NCBI RefSeq assembly: GCF_000745005.1 | Contig: NZ_JQNB01000001.1 | Span: forward strand, 4,209,501 to 4,273,500 | Reading direction: 5' to 3' | From: Luteibacter sp. 9135 | Lineage (GTDB): Bacteria; Pseudomonadota; Gammaproteobacteria; Xanthomonadales; Rhodanobacteraceae | DNA length: 64,000 nucleotides | Part shown: positions 1 to 7,097 of the stretch, in pieces | Position numbering within the stretch: position 1 is the stretch's first letter | Layout of the letters: each line of letters opens with the position of its first letter | The notes under the pieces: model-generated | The model's database searches: none | What the model saw: the letters and a program-made list of their open reading frames with translations, nothing else | Told to the model about the DNA's origin: nothing | Position numbers and translations under genes: made by a program

Positions 1-485
1 CCCTGTTGCCCCAGCGCACCCTGCATGCGGGCGGCGTCGGCAAGCTGCTTGGCCCGGGCCTGCGCGTCGGCTGGCTGCGACTACCGAATCCGGCGCTCCT
101 TGCGGCGTGCGTGGAGCCGCTCCGCCGCGCCACCGACGGCTTGCCGGGATGGCTGCCGGCCGTGGTCGCCGGCTGGATGCGGGATGGCACGGCGCTGGCG
201 CTGAACCAGGCCCTGCAATCGGCGATGCGGGAGCGTGCGGCCCTCGCACGCCAGGTCGTGGGGCCCGACCTGGTGACCTCCGGCGCCAGCCTGCATGCGT
301 GGCTGCCCTGCGCGGATGCGGAGGCCTTCAGCGAGCGCCTCCTGGCACGGGGGGTCAGGGTCGGTAACCCGGCCGGGTATGGCGATCCATCCACCCGTGC
401 CACGGGGGTGCGCATGTGCCTGGGGGCCGAGGAGGATATCGGCCGGCTGGAGGTGGCGTTGGGAATCGTTGGAGGGTGTCGTTAG
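1..485 (+). CDS. PLP-dependent aminotransferase-fold protein, probably MocR/PdxR-type regulator (C-terminal part, truncated by window edge)
   Basis: The reading frame is open at the left edge; the first complete codon is at base 3 and the stop is TAG at 483-485, leaving about 160 residues. Near the start is GKLLGPGLRVGW, which matches the stretch around the PLP-binding lysine of fold-type I aminotransferases, especially the SKTLxPGLRxGW motif of MocR-type GntR regulators. The rest is a typical C-terminal small domain. The DNA-binding half, if there is one, lies outside the window, so regulator versus free aminotransferase cannot be decided. It converges on tcdA, with one REP element between them. 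Confidence 0.6.
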   Translation, partial: LLPQRTLHAGGVGKLLGPGLRVGWLRLPNPALLAACVEPLRRATDGLPGWLPAVVAGWMRDGTALALNQALQSAMRERAALARQVVGPDLVTSGASLHAWLPCADAEAFSERLLARGVRVGNPAGYGDPSTRATGVRMCLGAEEDIGRLEVALGIVGGCR

Positions 486-490
486 GCCGG

Positions 491-513
491 TTTCGCACAT
501 CGTGCGCTCCTAC
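491..513 (-). repeat. REP-like palindromic repeat, overlaps the tcdA stop
   Basis: One copy of the family read on the minus strand as GTAGGAGCGCACGATGTGCG plus a short tail (here ending in AAA). The core is a GCGCAC/GTGCGC palindrome. The TAG inside GTAGG serves as the tcdA stop codon (510-512). At least fourteen further copies or variants occur in intergenic DNA of this window. Confidence 0.8.
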
Positions 514-1355
514 CCCTGCGCGGGTGAGGGCGGGCCGTTTGGGGATGGGATGGCGGTCAGCTTTTCGAGGGCCTTGCCTACGGCGGCGAAGGCGAAGGCG
601 CCGGTGACGTGCGTGGCGGCGCCCAGGCCGCCGCCGCAATCGAGCTTCACCGCGTCGCTGCCGGCGGGTCGCACACCGCAGACGCTGCCATCGGGCTGCG
701 GGTAGCGCACATTTTGCAAGGAATACACGGCGGATACGCCGAAGAAGCGATCGGGGTTGCGTGGGAAGCCGTGCTCCTGGCGGAGCTTCTTCCGGATCAT
801 GCTGAGCATGGCGTCGTGCTCGGTACGCGAAAGGTCGCGCACGCGCACCTGCGTGGGGTCGGTGCGGCCGCCCGCCGCGCCCACCGTCACCAGGGGCAGC
901 TTGCGGCGGCGGCACCAGACGATGGTCTCCAGCTTCACCTTCAGGGCGTCGCAGGCATCGATCACCACGTCGTAGTTGCGGTCCAGCAACTCGTCCAGGC
1001 TTGACGGCGTGAGGAAACGCTCCATGGCCTCGAGCCGGATCGTCGGGCTGATCGCATGCGCGCGTTCGGCGATGACGCCCACCTTGGGCCGGCCGTACTG
1101 GCCATCCAGCGCGTGCAACTGGCGGTTGGTGTTGGACAGGCAGACATCGTCGCCATCGATCAGCGTCAACCGGCCGACTCCGCTGCGCGCCAGGGCTTCA
1201 GCCGCCCACGAGCCCACACCGCCCACCCCGATGACGCATACGTGCGCCCGGGCGAGGCGGTCGAGGCTGCCGCGCCCGTACAGGCGCTCGATGCCGGCGA
1301 AGCGTTCCGCCTGTGCGGTACCCACATGATTTCCAGCAGAAAGGACTGTGCTCAT
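510..1355 (-). CDS. tcdA: tRNA threonylcarbamoyladenosine dehydratase TcdA (CsdL)
   Basis: A 281-residue member of the ThiF/MoeB/HesA E1-like family. TcdA uses ATP to cyclise t6A to ct6A at position 37 of ANN-decoding tRNAs. The nucleotide-binding glycine loop GVGGVGS is at residues 43-49, followed by an acidic strand (LIDGDDV) and NTNRQ, which is characteristic of TcdA rather than ThiF or MoeB. DACDALKVK and the C-terminal SVCGVRPAGSDAVKLDCGGG stretch also fit the family. Length is normal. It is transcribed divergently from the cytochrome c' gene at 1421. The stop codon sits inside a REP element, so the last few residues (PSPAQG) may come from repeat-flanking DNA. Confidence 0.9.
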   Translation of the reverse strand: MSTVLSAGNHVGTAQAERFAGIERLYGRGSLDRLARAHVCVIGVGGVGSWAAEALARSGVGRLTLIDGDDVCLSNTNRQLHALDGQYGRPKVGVIAERAHAISPTIRLEAMERFLTPSSLDELLDRNYDVVIDACDALKVKLETIVWCRRRKLPLVTVGAAGGRTDPTQVRVRDLSRTEHDAMLSMIRKKLRQEHGFPRNPDRFFGVSAVYSLQNVRYPQPDGSVCGVRPAGSDAVKLDCGGGLGAATHVTGAFAFAAVGKALEKLTAIPSPNGPPSPAQG

Positions 1356-1364
1356 GGTCTCATA

Positions 1365-1396
1365 TTGAAAGAACGGAGCCGTCAGCTATGCTGACG
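1365..1396 (+). promoter_or_regulatory. Putative sigma70 promoter with an overlapping palindromic operator ahead of the cytochrome c'/quorum-sensing operon
   Basis: TTGAAA at 1365-1370 and TATGCT at 1387-1392 are separated by 16 bp, a good -35/-10 pair. A perfect inverted repeat CGTCAGC-TAT-GCTGACG (1380-1396) covers the -10 box, a layout typical of repressor sites. The next in-frame ATG downstream is at 1421. The palindrome also lies upstream of divergent tcdA. The regulator is unknown; this is inference from sequence only. Confidence 0.5.
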
Positions 1397-1420
1397 ACCG
1401 TGCCAGGCCAGGGATCCCCC

Positions 1421-1810
1421 ATGCGTGCGTTGCTCCTCGTCATCCTCGGCCTCGTGGTCGGCGCGATGGGCGCGACCTTCGCGCTGTCCGCCCTGCGCCA
1501 GGGCACGCCGTTCCACAGCGGCGTCATGGCCGTGATGCAACATCGCATGGGAGTACTGCGAGCCAACGTGCGGGCGAGGCAGTGCGATGCCAAGGTGTCG
1601 GCCGGGCAACTGGCCGCCCTGCGCGTCTCCGCCAGCGATATCCGCGACGCCTTTCCCGACATGGATGCCCCCTTCTTCGCCGCCGGCGACGCCTTGGGCC
1701 AGGCCGTGGATGCGGCGCGTGCCACCGCACCGGTCAGCTGCGACGTCCTGGCCACCGTCCTCAAGCCCATCGGCGATGCCTGCCAGGCCTGCCACCGGCA
1801 GTACCGCTGA
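1421..1810 (+). CDS. Cytochrome c'-like monohaem protein, membrane-anchored or exported
   Basis: A protein of 129 residues with an N-terminal hydrophobic segment (about 3-24; signal peptide or anchor) and a single haem motif CQACH at 121-125 followed by RQYR at the very end. A lone CxxCH at the C-terminus of a roughly 130-residue helical protein is the signature of class II cytochromes (cytochrome c'/c556 family). These bind NO or CO, or carry electrons, in the periplasm. Cys55 and Cys107 are additional cysteines. An upstream in-frame ATG (1388) would start inside the promoter region, so 1421 is preferred. Only 3 bp separate its stop from the sensor kinase start, so it is probably the first gene of the quorum-sensing operon. 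Its role there is unknown. Confidence 0.75.
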   Translation: MRALLLVILGLVVGAMGATFALSALRQGTPFHSGVMAVMQHRMGVLRANVRARQCDAKVSAGQLAALRVSASDIRDAFPDMDAPFFAAGDALGQAVDAARATAPVSCDVLATVLKPIGDACQACHRQYR

Positions 1811-1813
1811 CCC

Positions 1814-3211
1814 ATGACCGACGCCGGACCCACCATGGACACGCCCACCGACAAACCAGCCGGGCCGCAGGGCTTCCTGCGCATGCGCTGGTGGCTGCTG
1901 GTACGGGCCATGGCACGTTTCGAAACCACCATGTTCCTGCGCACGCGCTACTCGCAGCCGAAGATGGTGGCGATCGGCGTCGTCGGCAGTTTCTGCCTTG
2001 CGGTCTATTACCCGGTCTGGGCCTACCTGTTTCCGCAGCCGTACGAAAACCTGCCCATGCGGCTGGCCTGCTGCGCCACGTTCATCCCGCTCGCGCTGCT
2101 GCCCTGGTGGCCACGGCGCCTGCGTACCCAGCTGCCGACCTACTGGTATTTCGCGATGACGGTCGCCATGCCGTTCTTCGTCGGCTACATGACCTTGCGT
2201 AACGCGACCCCGGCGTGGCTGATGACCCACCTGGCCTGCGTCATGCTGCTGATGATGCTGTTCGACCTGGTCAGTTTCCTGCTGGTGTTTTCCGTGGGCA
2301 GCGTGCTGGCCGGCCTGGTCTTCGTGCTGTCGCCGGAAGCCCACTTGCACACCCGCACCATGCTCGAATACATCCCCCTGTTGCTGTTCGGCATGGTCGG
2401 CGGGGCTACCTGCACCGTGTCCTCGACCATGGCGGAGCAATCGCGCATCGATGCCCTCACCGCCGCGTCCAACAACATCGCGCACGAGCTACGTACGCCG
2501 TTGGGCTCGTTGCGCATCGCGGCGCGCGCGGTGGCTCGCTACATGCCCGACCTGATCCGCAGCCACCGGCTTGCCGAGGGCGAAGGCCTGGCCGTGCCGG
2601 AAATGCGGGCGCAGAACCTGCACGCACTGGAGCGAAGCATCGGGGTGATGGAGCGCGAGGTCACCTACGCCAATACCATCATCGACATGCTGCTGCTGTC
2701 GGCAAGGCCGATCGGCGAGGTGCCCTTGTCACGCCTCCAGGCCCGCGATTGCGTGGAACAGGCCCTCCGGCGTTTTCCTTACGGGTCGCGCTCCGAGCGA
2801 GATCGCATCACCCTGTCGCCCCTGGGCGACTTCCCCCTTTACGGCGAAGAAAGCCTGGTGGTCCACGTGTTGTTCAACCTGCTGCGCAATGCACTTTTTC
2901 ATACCGATCGCGCGGGCAAGGGCGAGATCCGCGTGTTCATCGAACCCGCCGAAGGCGTCAACCGCATCCGCGTGCACGACACCGGACCGGGCATCCCTGC
3001 GGACGTGCTTCCCCGTGTTTTCAACCGGTTTTATTCCTATTCCAGCGACAGCGCCGGCACCGGCGCCATCACGGGCCTTGGAATAGGACTCGCTTTTTGC
3101 CGCGCGGCGATGGAGCATATGGGCGGTGGCATCGCATGCCGTACCGAACTGGGTGAGTTCACCGAATTCACCCTGACCTTCCCGCATTCGGAACCCGGGG
3201 ACCGGCAGTGA
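1814..3211 (+). CDS. Six-TM sensor histidine kinase, CqsS/LqsS-like (alpha-hydroxyketone receptor candidate)
   Basis: 465 residues. The N-terminal half has about six hydrophobic helices (roughly 51-72, 83-97, 110-125, 135-150, 152-174 and 186-200) with no large periplasmic loop, the architecture of CqsS and LqsS. The kinase core follows: H-box AHELRTPL with phospho-acceptor His224, N-box NLLRNA at 355-360, G1 DTGPG at 389-393 and G2 GLGIGLAF at 421-428. There is no C-terminal receiver, so it resembles Legionella LqsS more than the hybrid Vibrio CqsS. It overlaps the next gene by 4 bp (GTGA) and the synthase gene is two genes downstream. The cognate signal is therefore inferred to be an alpha-hydroxyketone made by that synthase. 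Assignment as a histidine kinase is certain; the ligand is inference. Confidence 0.85.
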   Translation: MTDAGPTMDTPTDKPAGPQGFLRMRWWLLVRAMARFETTMFLRTRYSQPKMVAIGVVGSFCLAVYYPVWAYLFPQPYENLPMRLACCATFIPLALLPWWPRRLRTQLPTYWYFAMTVAMPFFVGYMTLRNATPAWLMTHLACVMLLMMLFDLVSFLLVFSVGSVLAGLVFVLSPEAHLHTRTMLEYIPLLLFGMVGGATCTVSSTMAEQSRIDALTAASNNIAHELRTPLGSLRIAARAVARYMPDLIRSHRLAEGEGLAVPEMRAQNLHALERSIGVMEREVTYANTIIDMLLLSARPIGEVPLSRLQARDCVEQALRRFPYGSRSERDRITLSPLGDFPLYGEESLVVHVLFNLLRNALFHTDRAGKGEIRVFIEPAEGVNRIRVHDTGPGIPADVLPRVFNRFYSYSSDSAGTGAITGLGIGLAFCRAAMEHMGGGIACRTELGEFTEFTLTFPHSEPGDRQ

Positions 3212-4248
3212 CGACGTTGAACGCACAGGGCGACATCCAGCCTTTCCATTTCCCGACGACCACCGTGCTCGTCGACGACCACGAGGAATACCTCGACGTG
3301 GTCCCGCTCCTGCTCGACCCCATGGTCCGGGTGCGCACCTTCAGTTCGCCGCGCAGCGCGCTGGCCACGCTGGGCAACAACGGCAGCCGGCCGGTGCCCG
3401 GGGGCGGCTGGCTTTACCGCTGGAAGGACCGCCCCTCGGAAACCCAGGAGCTGGTAGCCCTGGACATCGACTCGATCCACCGCGTGGTCTACGACCCGGA
3501 ACGCTTCGCCGAGATCTCGGTGGTGGTGGTGGACCAGGCCATGCCCGAGATGGACGGCATCACCTTCTGCAAGCGCCTGCCCAACCCGCACATCGGCAAG
3601 ATCCTGCTCACCGGTCGTGCCGACGACGCCACGGCGATCGACGCCTTCAACTCGGGCGTGATCGACCGGTTCATCCGCAAGAACGATCCCCTGGCTATCG
3701 AAAAACTGCAGACCGCCATCGTCGAACTGCAGCGCCGCTACTTCGACCGCGCCAGCGCCTTCGTGGCCGAGACCCTCGCCCTGGGCAATTTCCGCTTCCT
3801 GCGCGACCCGGCGTTCCGCGAGGTATTGCAGAGCGTCACGGCCACGTTCCAGCCGGTGGAGTGCTACGTGCACTGCAACCCGACCGGGCTGCTGCTGGTG
3901 GACGCCTGGGGCATCGGGCGTTTTCTGCTGGTGCAAACCGACGAGGACCTGCGCACACACTATGAAATTGCGGCAGATCTGGGGGCGCCCGGCGCCGTGC
4001 TGGATGCCCTGCGCAGCGGCGACGCCCTGCCCTGGTTCAATTCGCGCGACGGGTTCTACCACAAGGGCGTGGAGCACCCGGAAAACCACATGTACGCAGC
4101 CACCGCGGTGTCCGGCGAGCAGTGGTACTACTACGCCCTGATCGACGAAGTCGAACGCTTCCGCCTGCAGCACGTCAAGTCGTACCGCACCTGGCTCCGC
4201 GAGCAGGACCTGAGCCTCGCCGCCGACAGCCGGCCCCGATTCATCTAA
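3208..4248 (+). CDS. Response regulator with atypical receiver and novel C-terminal output domain (LqsR-like by context)
   Basis: 346 residues, starting at a GTG that overlaps the kinase stop (4 bp). The receiver signature is complete but stretched: acidic pair Asp23-Asp24, phospho-acceptor Asp109 in VVVVDQAMPEMDG, Thr135 in LLTGRAD and Lys158 in IRKND. About 45 extra residues (roughly 55-100, with a Gly/Pro-rich GGGWLYRWKD stretch) separate the second and third strands. The C-terminal 170 residues show no helix-turn-helix, GGDEF, EAL or HD motif that I recognise; they are aromatic-rich (ECYVHCNPTG, GEQWYYYALID). Position between the kinase and the synthase makes it the expected partner of the upstream kinase. 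The output mode is unknown. Confidence 0.75.
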   Translation: MTTLNAQGDIQPFHFPTTTVLVDDHEEYLDVVPLLLDPMVRVRTFSSPRSALATLGNNGSRPVPGGGWLYRWKDRPSETQELVALDIDSIHRVVYDPERFAEISVVVVDQAMPEMDGITFCKRLPNPHIGKILLTGRADDATAIDAFNSGVIDRFIRKNDPLAIEKLQTAIVELQRRYFDRASAFVAETLALGNFRFLRDPAFREVLQSVTATFQPVECYVHCNPTGLLLVDAWGIGRFLLVQTDEDLRTHYEIAADLGAPGAVLDALRSGDALPWFNSRDGFYHKGVEHPENHMYAATAVSGEQWYYYALIDEVERFRLQHVKSYRTWLREQDLSLAADSRPRFI

Positions 4249-4410
4249 TCGCGTTACCGTCCCCGGTCTCTCTGGCATTGCCAGGGGCCGGAGGACTTCC
4301 CCTCCTTTGGTCTCTCTCGTATTCGCGCCCGCCTGGGCGAGGCTGGCGCGCGCGTCGTTCGTGGTGAACGACGACGCGTTCATCGCCCATGACATCACAG
4401 AGAGATGACC
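4249..4410 (+). promoter_or_regulatory. Structured leader between the response regulator and the alpha-hydroxyketone synthase
   Basis: About 160 bp of non-coding DNA inside an otherwise tight operon. It contains two copies of GGTCTCTCT (starting near 4264 and 4311) and a perfect 8-bp hairpin CGTCGTTC-gtggt-GAACGACG (4353-4373) about 40 bp before the start codon. A second short inverted repeat (cattGCCAGGGGCC region) is possible. This length and structure suggest post-transcriptional control or an internal promoter for the synthase. No T-tract follows the hairpin, so a simple intrinsic terminator is unlikely. Confidence 0.35.
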
Positions 4411-5676
4411 ATGGAAAACGTTTCCGTTCTGCACCGCGTTACCCGGGCGCCCGCGCTTCCCGCTTTCGTAGCGACGCGGGTCGCTCGATTTCACAACGAA
4501 CGTGTCGCCATCGACTGGGGCGGCCGTCACATTTTGCGAGGTCGCCGCCCCGAATCCGGCGACCTGATGCTCCAGAGCAACGATTACCTCGCCATCGCCG
4601 GCCATCCCACGATCGTCGAGGCCCAGCGCGATGCCCTGGCCGCCGGCGGTCTGGGCATGATGATGTCCGCCCTGTTCCAGCAGGATGCCGACCAGCCGTT
4701 GCACCGTGTGGAGGCGGAACTGGCCCGGGCGGTCGGCAGCGAGGACGGCATCCTCGCCCAGTCGGGCTTCGCCGCCAATGTCGGCTTGCTGCAATCCATC
4801 GCGGGCGAACGGGTGCCGGTGTACGTGGACATGCTGGCGCACGCGTCCTTGTGGGAGGGTATCCGCAGCGCGGGAGCGAAGGCGGTGCCGGTACTGCACA
4901 ACGATGTGGGCCACCTGGAGCGCCAGGTGCTGCGCCATGGGCCCGGCGTCGTCGTGGTGGATGCGGTGTACAGCACCAACGGCAGCATCGCGCCGCTGGA
5001 GGCGATCGCCAACCTGTCGCAGGCGCACGGCTGCGTGCTGGTGGTCGACGAATCACACTCGCTGGGCACCCACGGCAGCCGCGGCGAAGGACTGGTCGCC
5101 AGCCTGGGGCTCAACGACCGCGTGCATTTCATCACCGCCAGCCTGGCCAAGGCGTATTGCTCACGTGCAGGCTTCGTCGCCTGCACCTCGCGCTTCAAGG
5201 ACTACTTCGGGTGCGAGGCGTTACCAGCGATCTTCAGCTCGTCGTTGCTTACTCATGAACTGACCGGCCTGTCCGCGGCCCATCGGGTCATCCAGACCGA
5301 GGGCTGGCGGCGCCAGCGCTTGCGCCAGATCACCCGTCGCGTCCGCGCGGAACTGACCGAACTGGGTTACCCGATCGCCGACGGCACCGAGCAGATCGTG
5401 GCCTTCGAAGCCGGACAGGAATTGCTGACCGGCAAGGTCCGCGATGTCATGGAGCGCCACGGGGTGTTCGGTTCGGTCTTCAGCGCACCGGCCACCACCG
5501 TCAACCGCTCGCTGCTGCGCCTTACCCTCAACGCGGGCATGAGCGACGACGACGTCTCGCGGCTCATCGAGGTATGTCGCGTCGCCCGGGATGCCATGGA
5601 CGTGCCGGCATGGAGCGCGTCACGCCGTGCACGACGGGACGGCGAGCGGGAGGTGTCCACCTCCGAAGTGGCCTGA
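4411..5676 (+). CDS. cqsA: Alpha-hydroxyketone autoinducer synthase, CqsA/LqsA family
   Basis: About 421 residues, a fold-type I PLP enzyme of the alpha-oxoamine synthase group (BioF/Kbl/SPT relatives). CqsA condenses an acyl-CoA with S-adenosylmethionine or 2-aminobutyrate to give the precursor of a CAI-1/LAI-1-type hydroxyketone signal. Counting from the ATG at 4405, visible residues are LQSNDYLA near 56-63, DESHSLGTHG at 215-224 with Asp215 and His218, and the PLP lysine Lys249 in ASLAKAYCSRAG. The gene follows a histidine kinase and a response regulator, as in cqs/lqs loci, rather than a biotin or threonine-degradation gene. An ATG at 4405 is also possible, but GAGAG at about 4400-4404 sits at the right distance for 4411. 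The C-terminal tail is charged and probably unstructured. Biotin-synthase-like KAPA synthase is the alternative, less likely given the context. Confidence 0.85.
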   Translation: MENVSVLHRVTRAPALPAFVATRVARFHNERVAIDWGGRHILRGRRPESGDLMLQSNDYLAIAGHPTIVEAQRDALAAGGLGMMMSALFQQDADQPLHRVEAELARAVGSEDGILAQSGFAANVGLLQSIAGERVPVYVDMLAHASLWEGIRSAGAKAVPVLHNDVGHLERQVLRHGPGVVVVDAVYSTNGSIAPLEAIANLSQAHGCVLVVDESHSLGTHGSRGEGLVASLGLNDRVHFITASLAKAYCSRAGFVACTSRFKDYFGCEALPAIFSSSLLTHELTGLSAAHRVIQTEGWRRQRLRQITRRVRAELTELGYPIADGTEQIVAFEAGQELLTGKVRDVMERHGVFGSVFSAPATTVNRSLLRLTLNAGMSDDDVSRLIEVCRVARDAMDVPAWSASRRARRDGEREVSTSEVA

Positions 5677-5684
5677 CGACAGGT

Positions 5685-6542
5685 TCATAACCCCTCAGCG
5701 ATCCGGCACGCGATCGCTGAGGGCGCCTTCATCCAGGTGAAGTGATCCGCCGCCTGCCCGTCCAGGTCCACCGGGGACACCAGGTGGACCTGGCTTGGCG
5801 CATCCGGCATCTTGCCCAGCAGGAATTCCAGCGACGCCGCGGGGGCCAACCAGTCGTCGCGGAGCCGCAGGGCCAGCACGGGCGCCGACTGTCGTCGCAG
5901 TGCGGCTTCCAGATCGACGCGAAGACCCTTTGCCGAATACGTGCCTTTACGCCCGCTGCGCGACCAGTCGGCGATGACCCCGCGCGCCTCGTTGCCGCCG
6001 AAGCCGATCCGCCGACCCGGCAGTCGCCCGACCAGGTTCGCGAGGGCGGGAGCCGCGATGTAGGCAAGCACGACCCAGGATTTGAAGCGTCGCCAGTACG
6101 GCGCCCCGCTGCCGACCAGGACCACGCCCGCCGGTGGCTGGATCGCCATGGCCGCCAGGAGGCAAGCCAGCTGACCGCCGAGGCTGTGCCCGCCGACGTG
6201 GACGGGCACGTCCGGTACCGAGCGGCGCAGGGCCGCAAGGCTGGCCGGCAGGTCGTCGCCCAGCAATTCGCGGTAACCCCAGTTCGCGCGGCGCGATGCG
6301 CGTCGGTCGCTCGAGCCCAGACCGCGCCACTCATGCAAGGCGACGGCTACCCCACGTGCCGCCAGCGCACGGGCCAGGCCGTCGTAGTGACGCGCGCCGA
6401 CACCCATGGCGGGCAGCCAGAGTAGCGCCGCACGAGGCGGGGCCGAGGCCGGCCGGTAGATCAGGAGGTCCGCCGATGCGCCGTCCGTCATGCGGAGGGG
6501 CTGGGACGAGGTGACGATGTCGGGTGTGCTGTCGTCGGTCAT
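5685..6542 (-). CDS. Alpha/beta hydrolase (COG4757-like)
   Basis: 285 residues from the ATG at 6542. The nucleophile elbow GGHSLGGQ places the catalytic serine at about Ser120. An oxyanion/strand region EWRGLGSSDRR, a downstream RDDW acidic candidate and a late His in ADHFTW complete a plausible triad. The family consists of cytoplasmic serine hydrolases whose substrates are mostly unknown. A longer frame exists to 6587, but that start would lie inside the csp terminator, so 6542 is chosen; GGGAGGG of the terminator stem then acts as ribosome-binding site. It converges on the autoinducer synthase gene. Turnover of an acyl or ketone metabolite is possible but unsupported. Confidence 0.8.
   Translation of the reverse strand: MTDDSTPDIVTSSQPLRMTDGASADLLIYRPASAPPRAALLWLPAMGVGARHYDGLARALAARGVAVALHEWRGLGSSDRRASRRANWGYRELLGDDLPASLAALRRSVPDVPVHVGGHSLGGQLACLLAAMAIQPPAGVVLVGSGAPYWRRFKSWVVLAYIAAPALANLVGRLPGRRIGFGGNEARGVIADWSRSGRKGTYSAKGLRVDLEAALRRQSAPVLALRLRDDWLAPAASLEFLLGKMPDAPSQVHLVSPVDLDGQAADHFTWMKAPSAIACRIAEGL
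5692..5723. repeat. 12-bp-arm inverted repeat at the 3' end of the synthase/hydrolase convergent pair
   Basis: CCCTCAGCGATC (5692-5703) and GATCGCTGAGGG (5712-5723) form a perfect hairpin with an 8-nt loop. It lies within the last codons of the hydrolase and 15 bp after the synthase stop, so it may act as a terminator or RNA-stabilising hairpin for the synthase transcript. There is no T-run. Confidence 0.4.
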
Positions 6543-6544
6543 AC

Positions 6545-6577
6545 AAAAAACCCTCCCGGCGCGAAGCACCGGGAGGG
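6545..6577 (-). terminator. Rho-independent terminator of the first cold-shock gene
   Basis: Read on the minus strand, CCCTCCCGG and CCGGGAGGG form a 9-bp stem with a short loop, followed by six T's and then, three bases later, the ATG of the hydrolase gene. Confidence 0.85.
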
Positions 6578-6621
6578 TCAAAGTCATGCAGGAACGGGCG
6601 GCGCGAGGCAGCCCGAGGGCA

Positions 6622-6825
6622 TTACTTCGGAACGACGTTGTCAGCCTGCGGGCCCTTCTGGCCCTGGGTCACGGTGTATTCCACCTTCTGACCCTCGGCA
6701 AGCGACTTGAAGCCGTTGCCCTGGATGGAACGGAAATGCACGAACACGTCCGGACCACCCTCATCCTGAGTGATGAAGCCAAAGCCCTTGGCGTCGTTGA
6801 ACCACTTCACAGTACCAGTTGCCAT
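6622..6825 (-). CDS. Cold-shock domain protein (CspA family)
   Basis: 67 residues, the usual CspA size, beginning [21 protein letters not shown]1 (KGFGFI) and RNP2-like VFVHF motifs are present, so it binds single-stranded RNA or DNA as a chaperone or antiterminator. The frame extends upstream to 6939 but homology starts at the ATG at 6825. It has a strong terminator downstream and a long untranslated leader upstream, as is common for csp genes. A close paralogue lies at 7904-8113, across the composite repeat. Confidence 0.93.
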   Translation of the reverse strand: MATGTVKWFNDAKGFGFITQDEGGPDVFVHFRSIQGNGFKSLAEGQKVEYTVTQGQKGPQADNVVPK

Positions 6826-7097
6826 CACACACACCTCTATCCAACACACTAAAAACCCGACTCGGCGAGCCGGCGACTTACTGGGCATGCTGGACCGGGT
6901 GAGGCGATGAGCGTGGATTACGCGCTTACATCGGGTCACTCGCGTAACCGCGCAGACTCAGTGGGGTCGATCATAACCGTATTTTCGCGAAGTTCTGTAG
7001 GGGAACCCCTACATGGGACGAATTTTTGACGTCTATCACGTGATTTGGGTCGAAATCTTGGGAAAAAATGACTTTGTGAAGGGCTCTGGAGGGGGTG
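6826..7097 (-). promoter_or_regulatory. Leader and upstream region of the first cold-shock gene, with a 16-bp perfect palindrome
   Basis: Roughly 270 bp without a gene. The most striking element is GTAGGGGAACCCCTAC at 6997-7012, a perfect 16-bp palindrome. On the minus strand it is followed by AT-richer sequence with a possible -10 box (TTATGAT near 6970), so it could be an operator upstream of the csp promoter. The next 130-odd bases before the start codon would be a long 5' leader. Confidence 0.4.

Noticed and set aside
3037..5028. 663-codon open frame on the minus strand opposite the quorum-sensing genes
   Set aside because: It lies fully antisense to three genes with clear motifs; its His/Gly/Asp-rich composition is typical of a GC-rich shadow frame.
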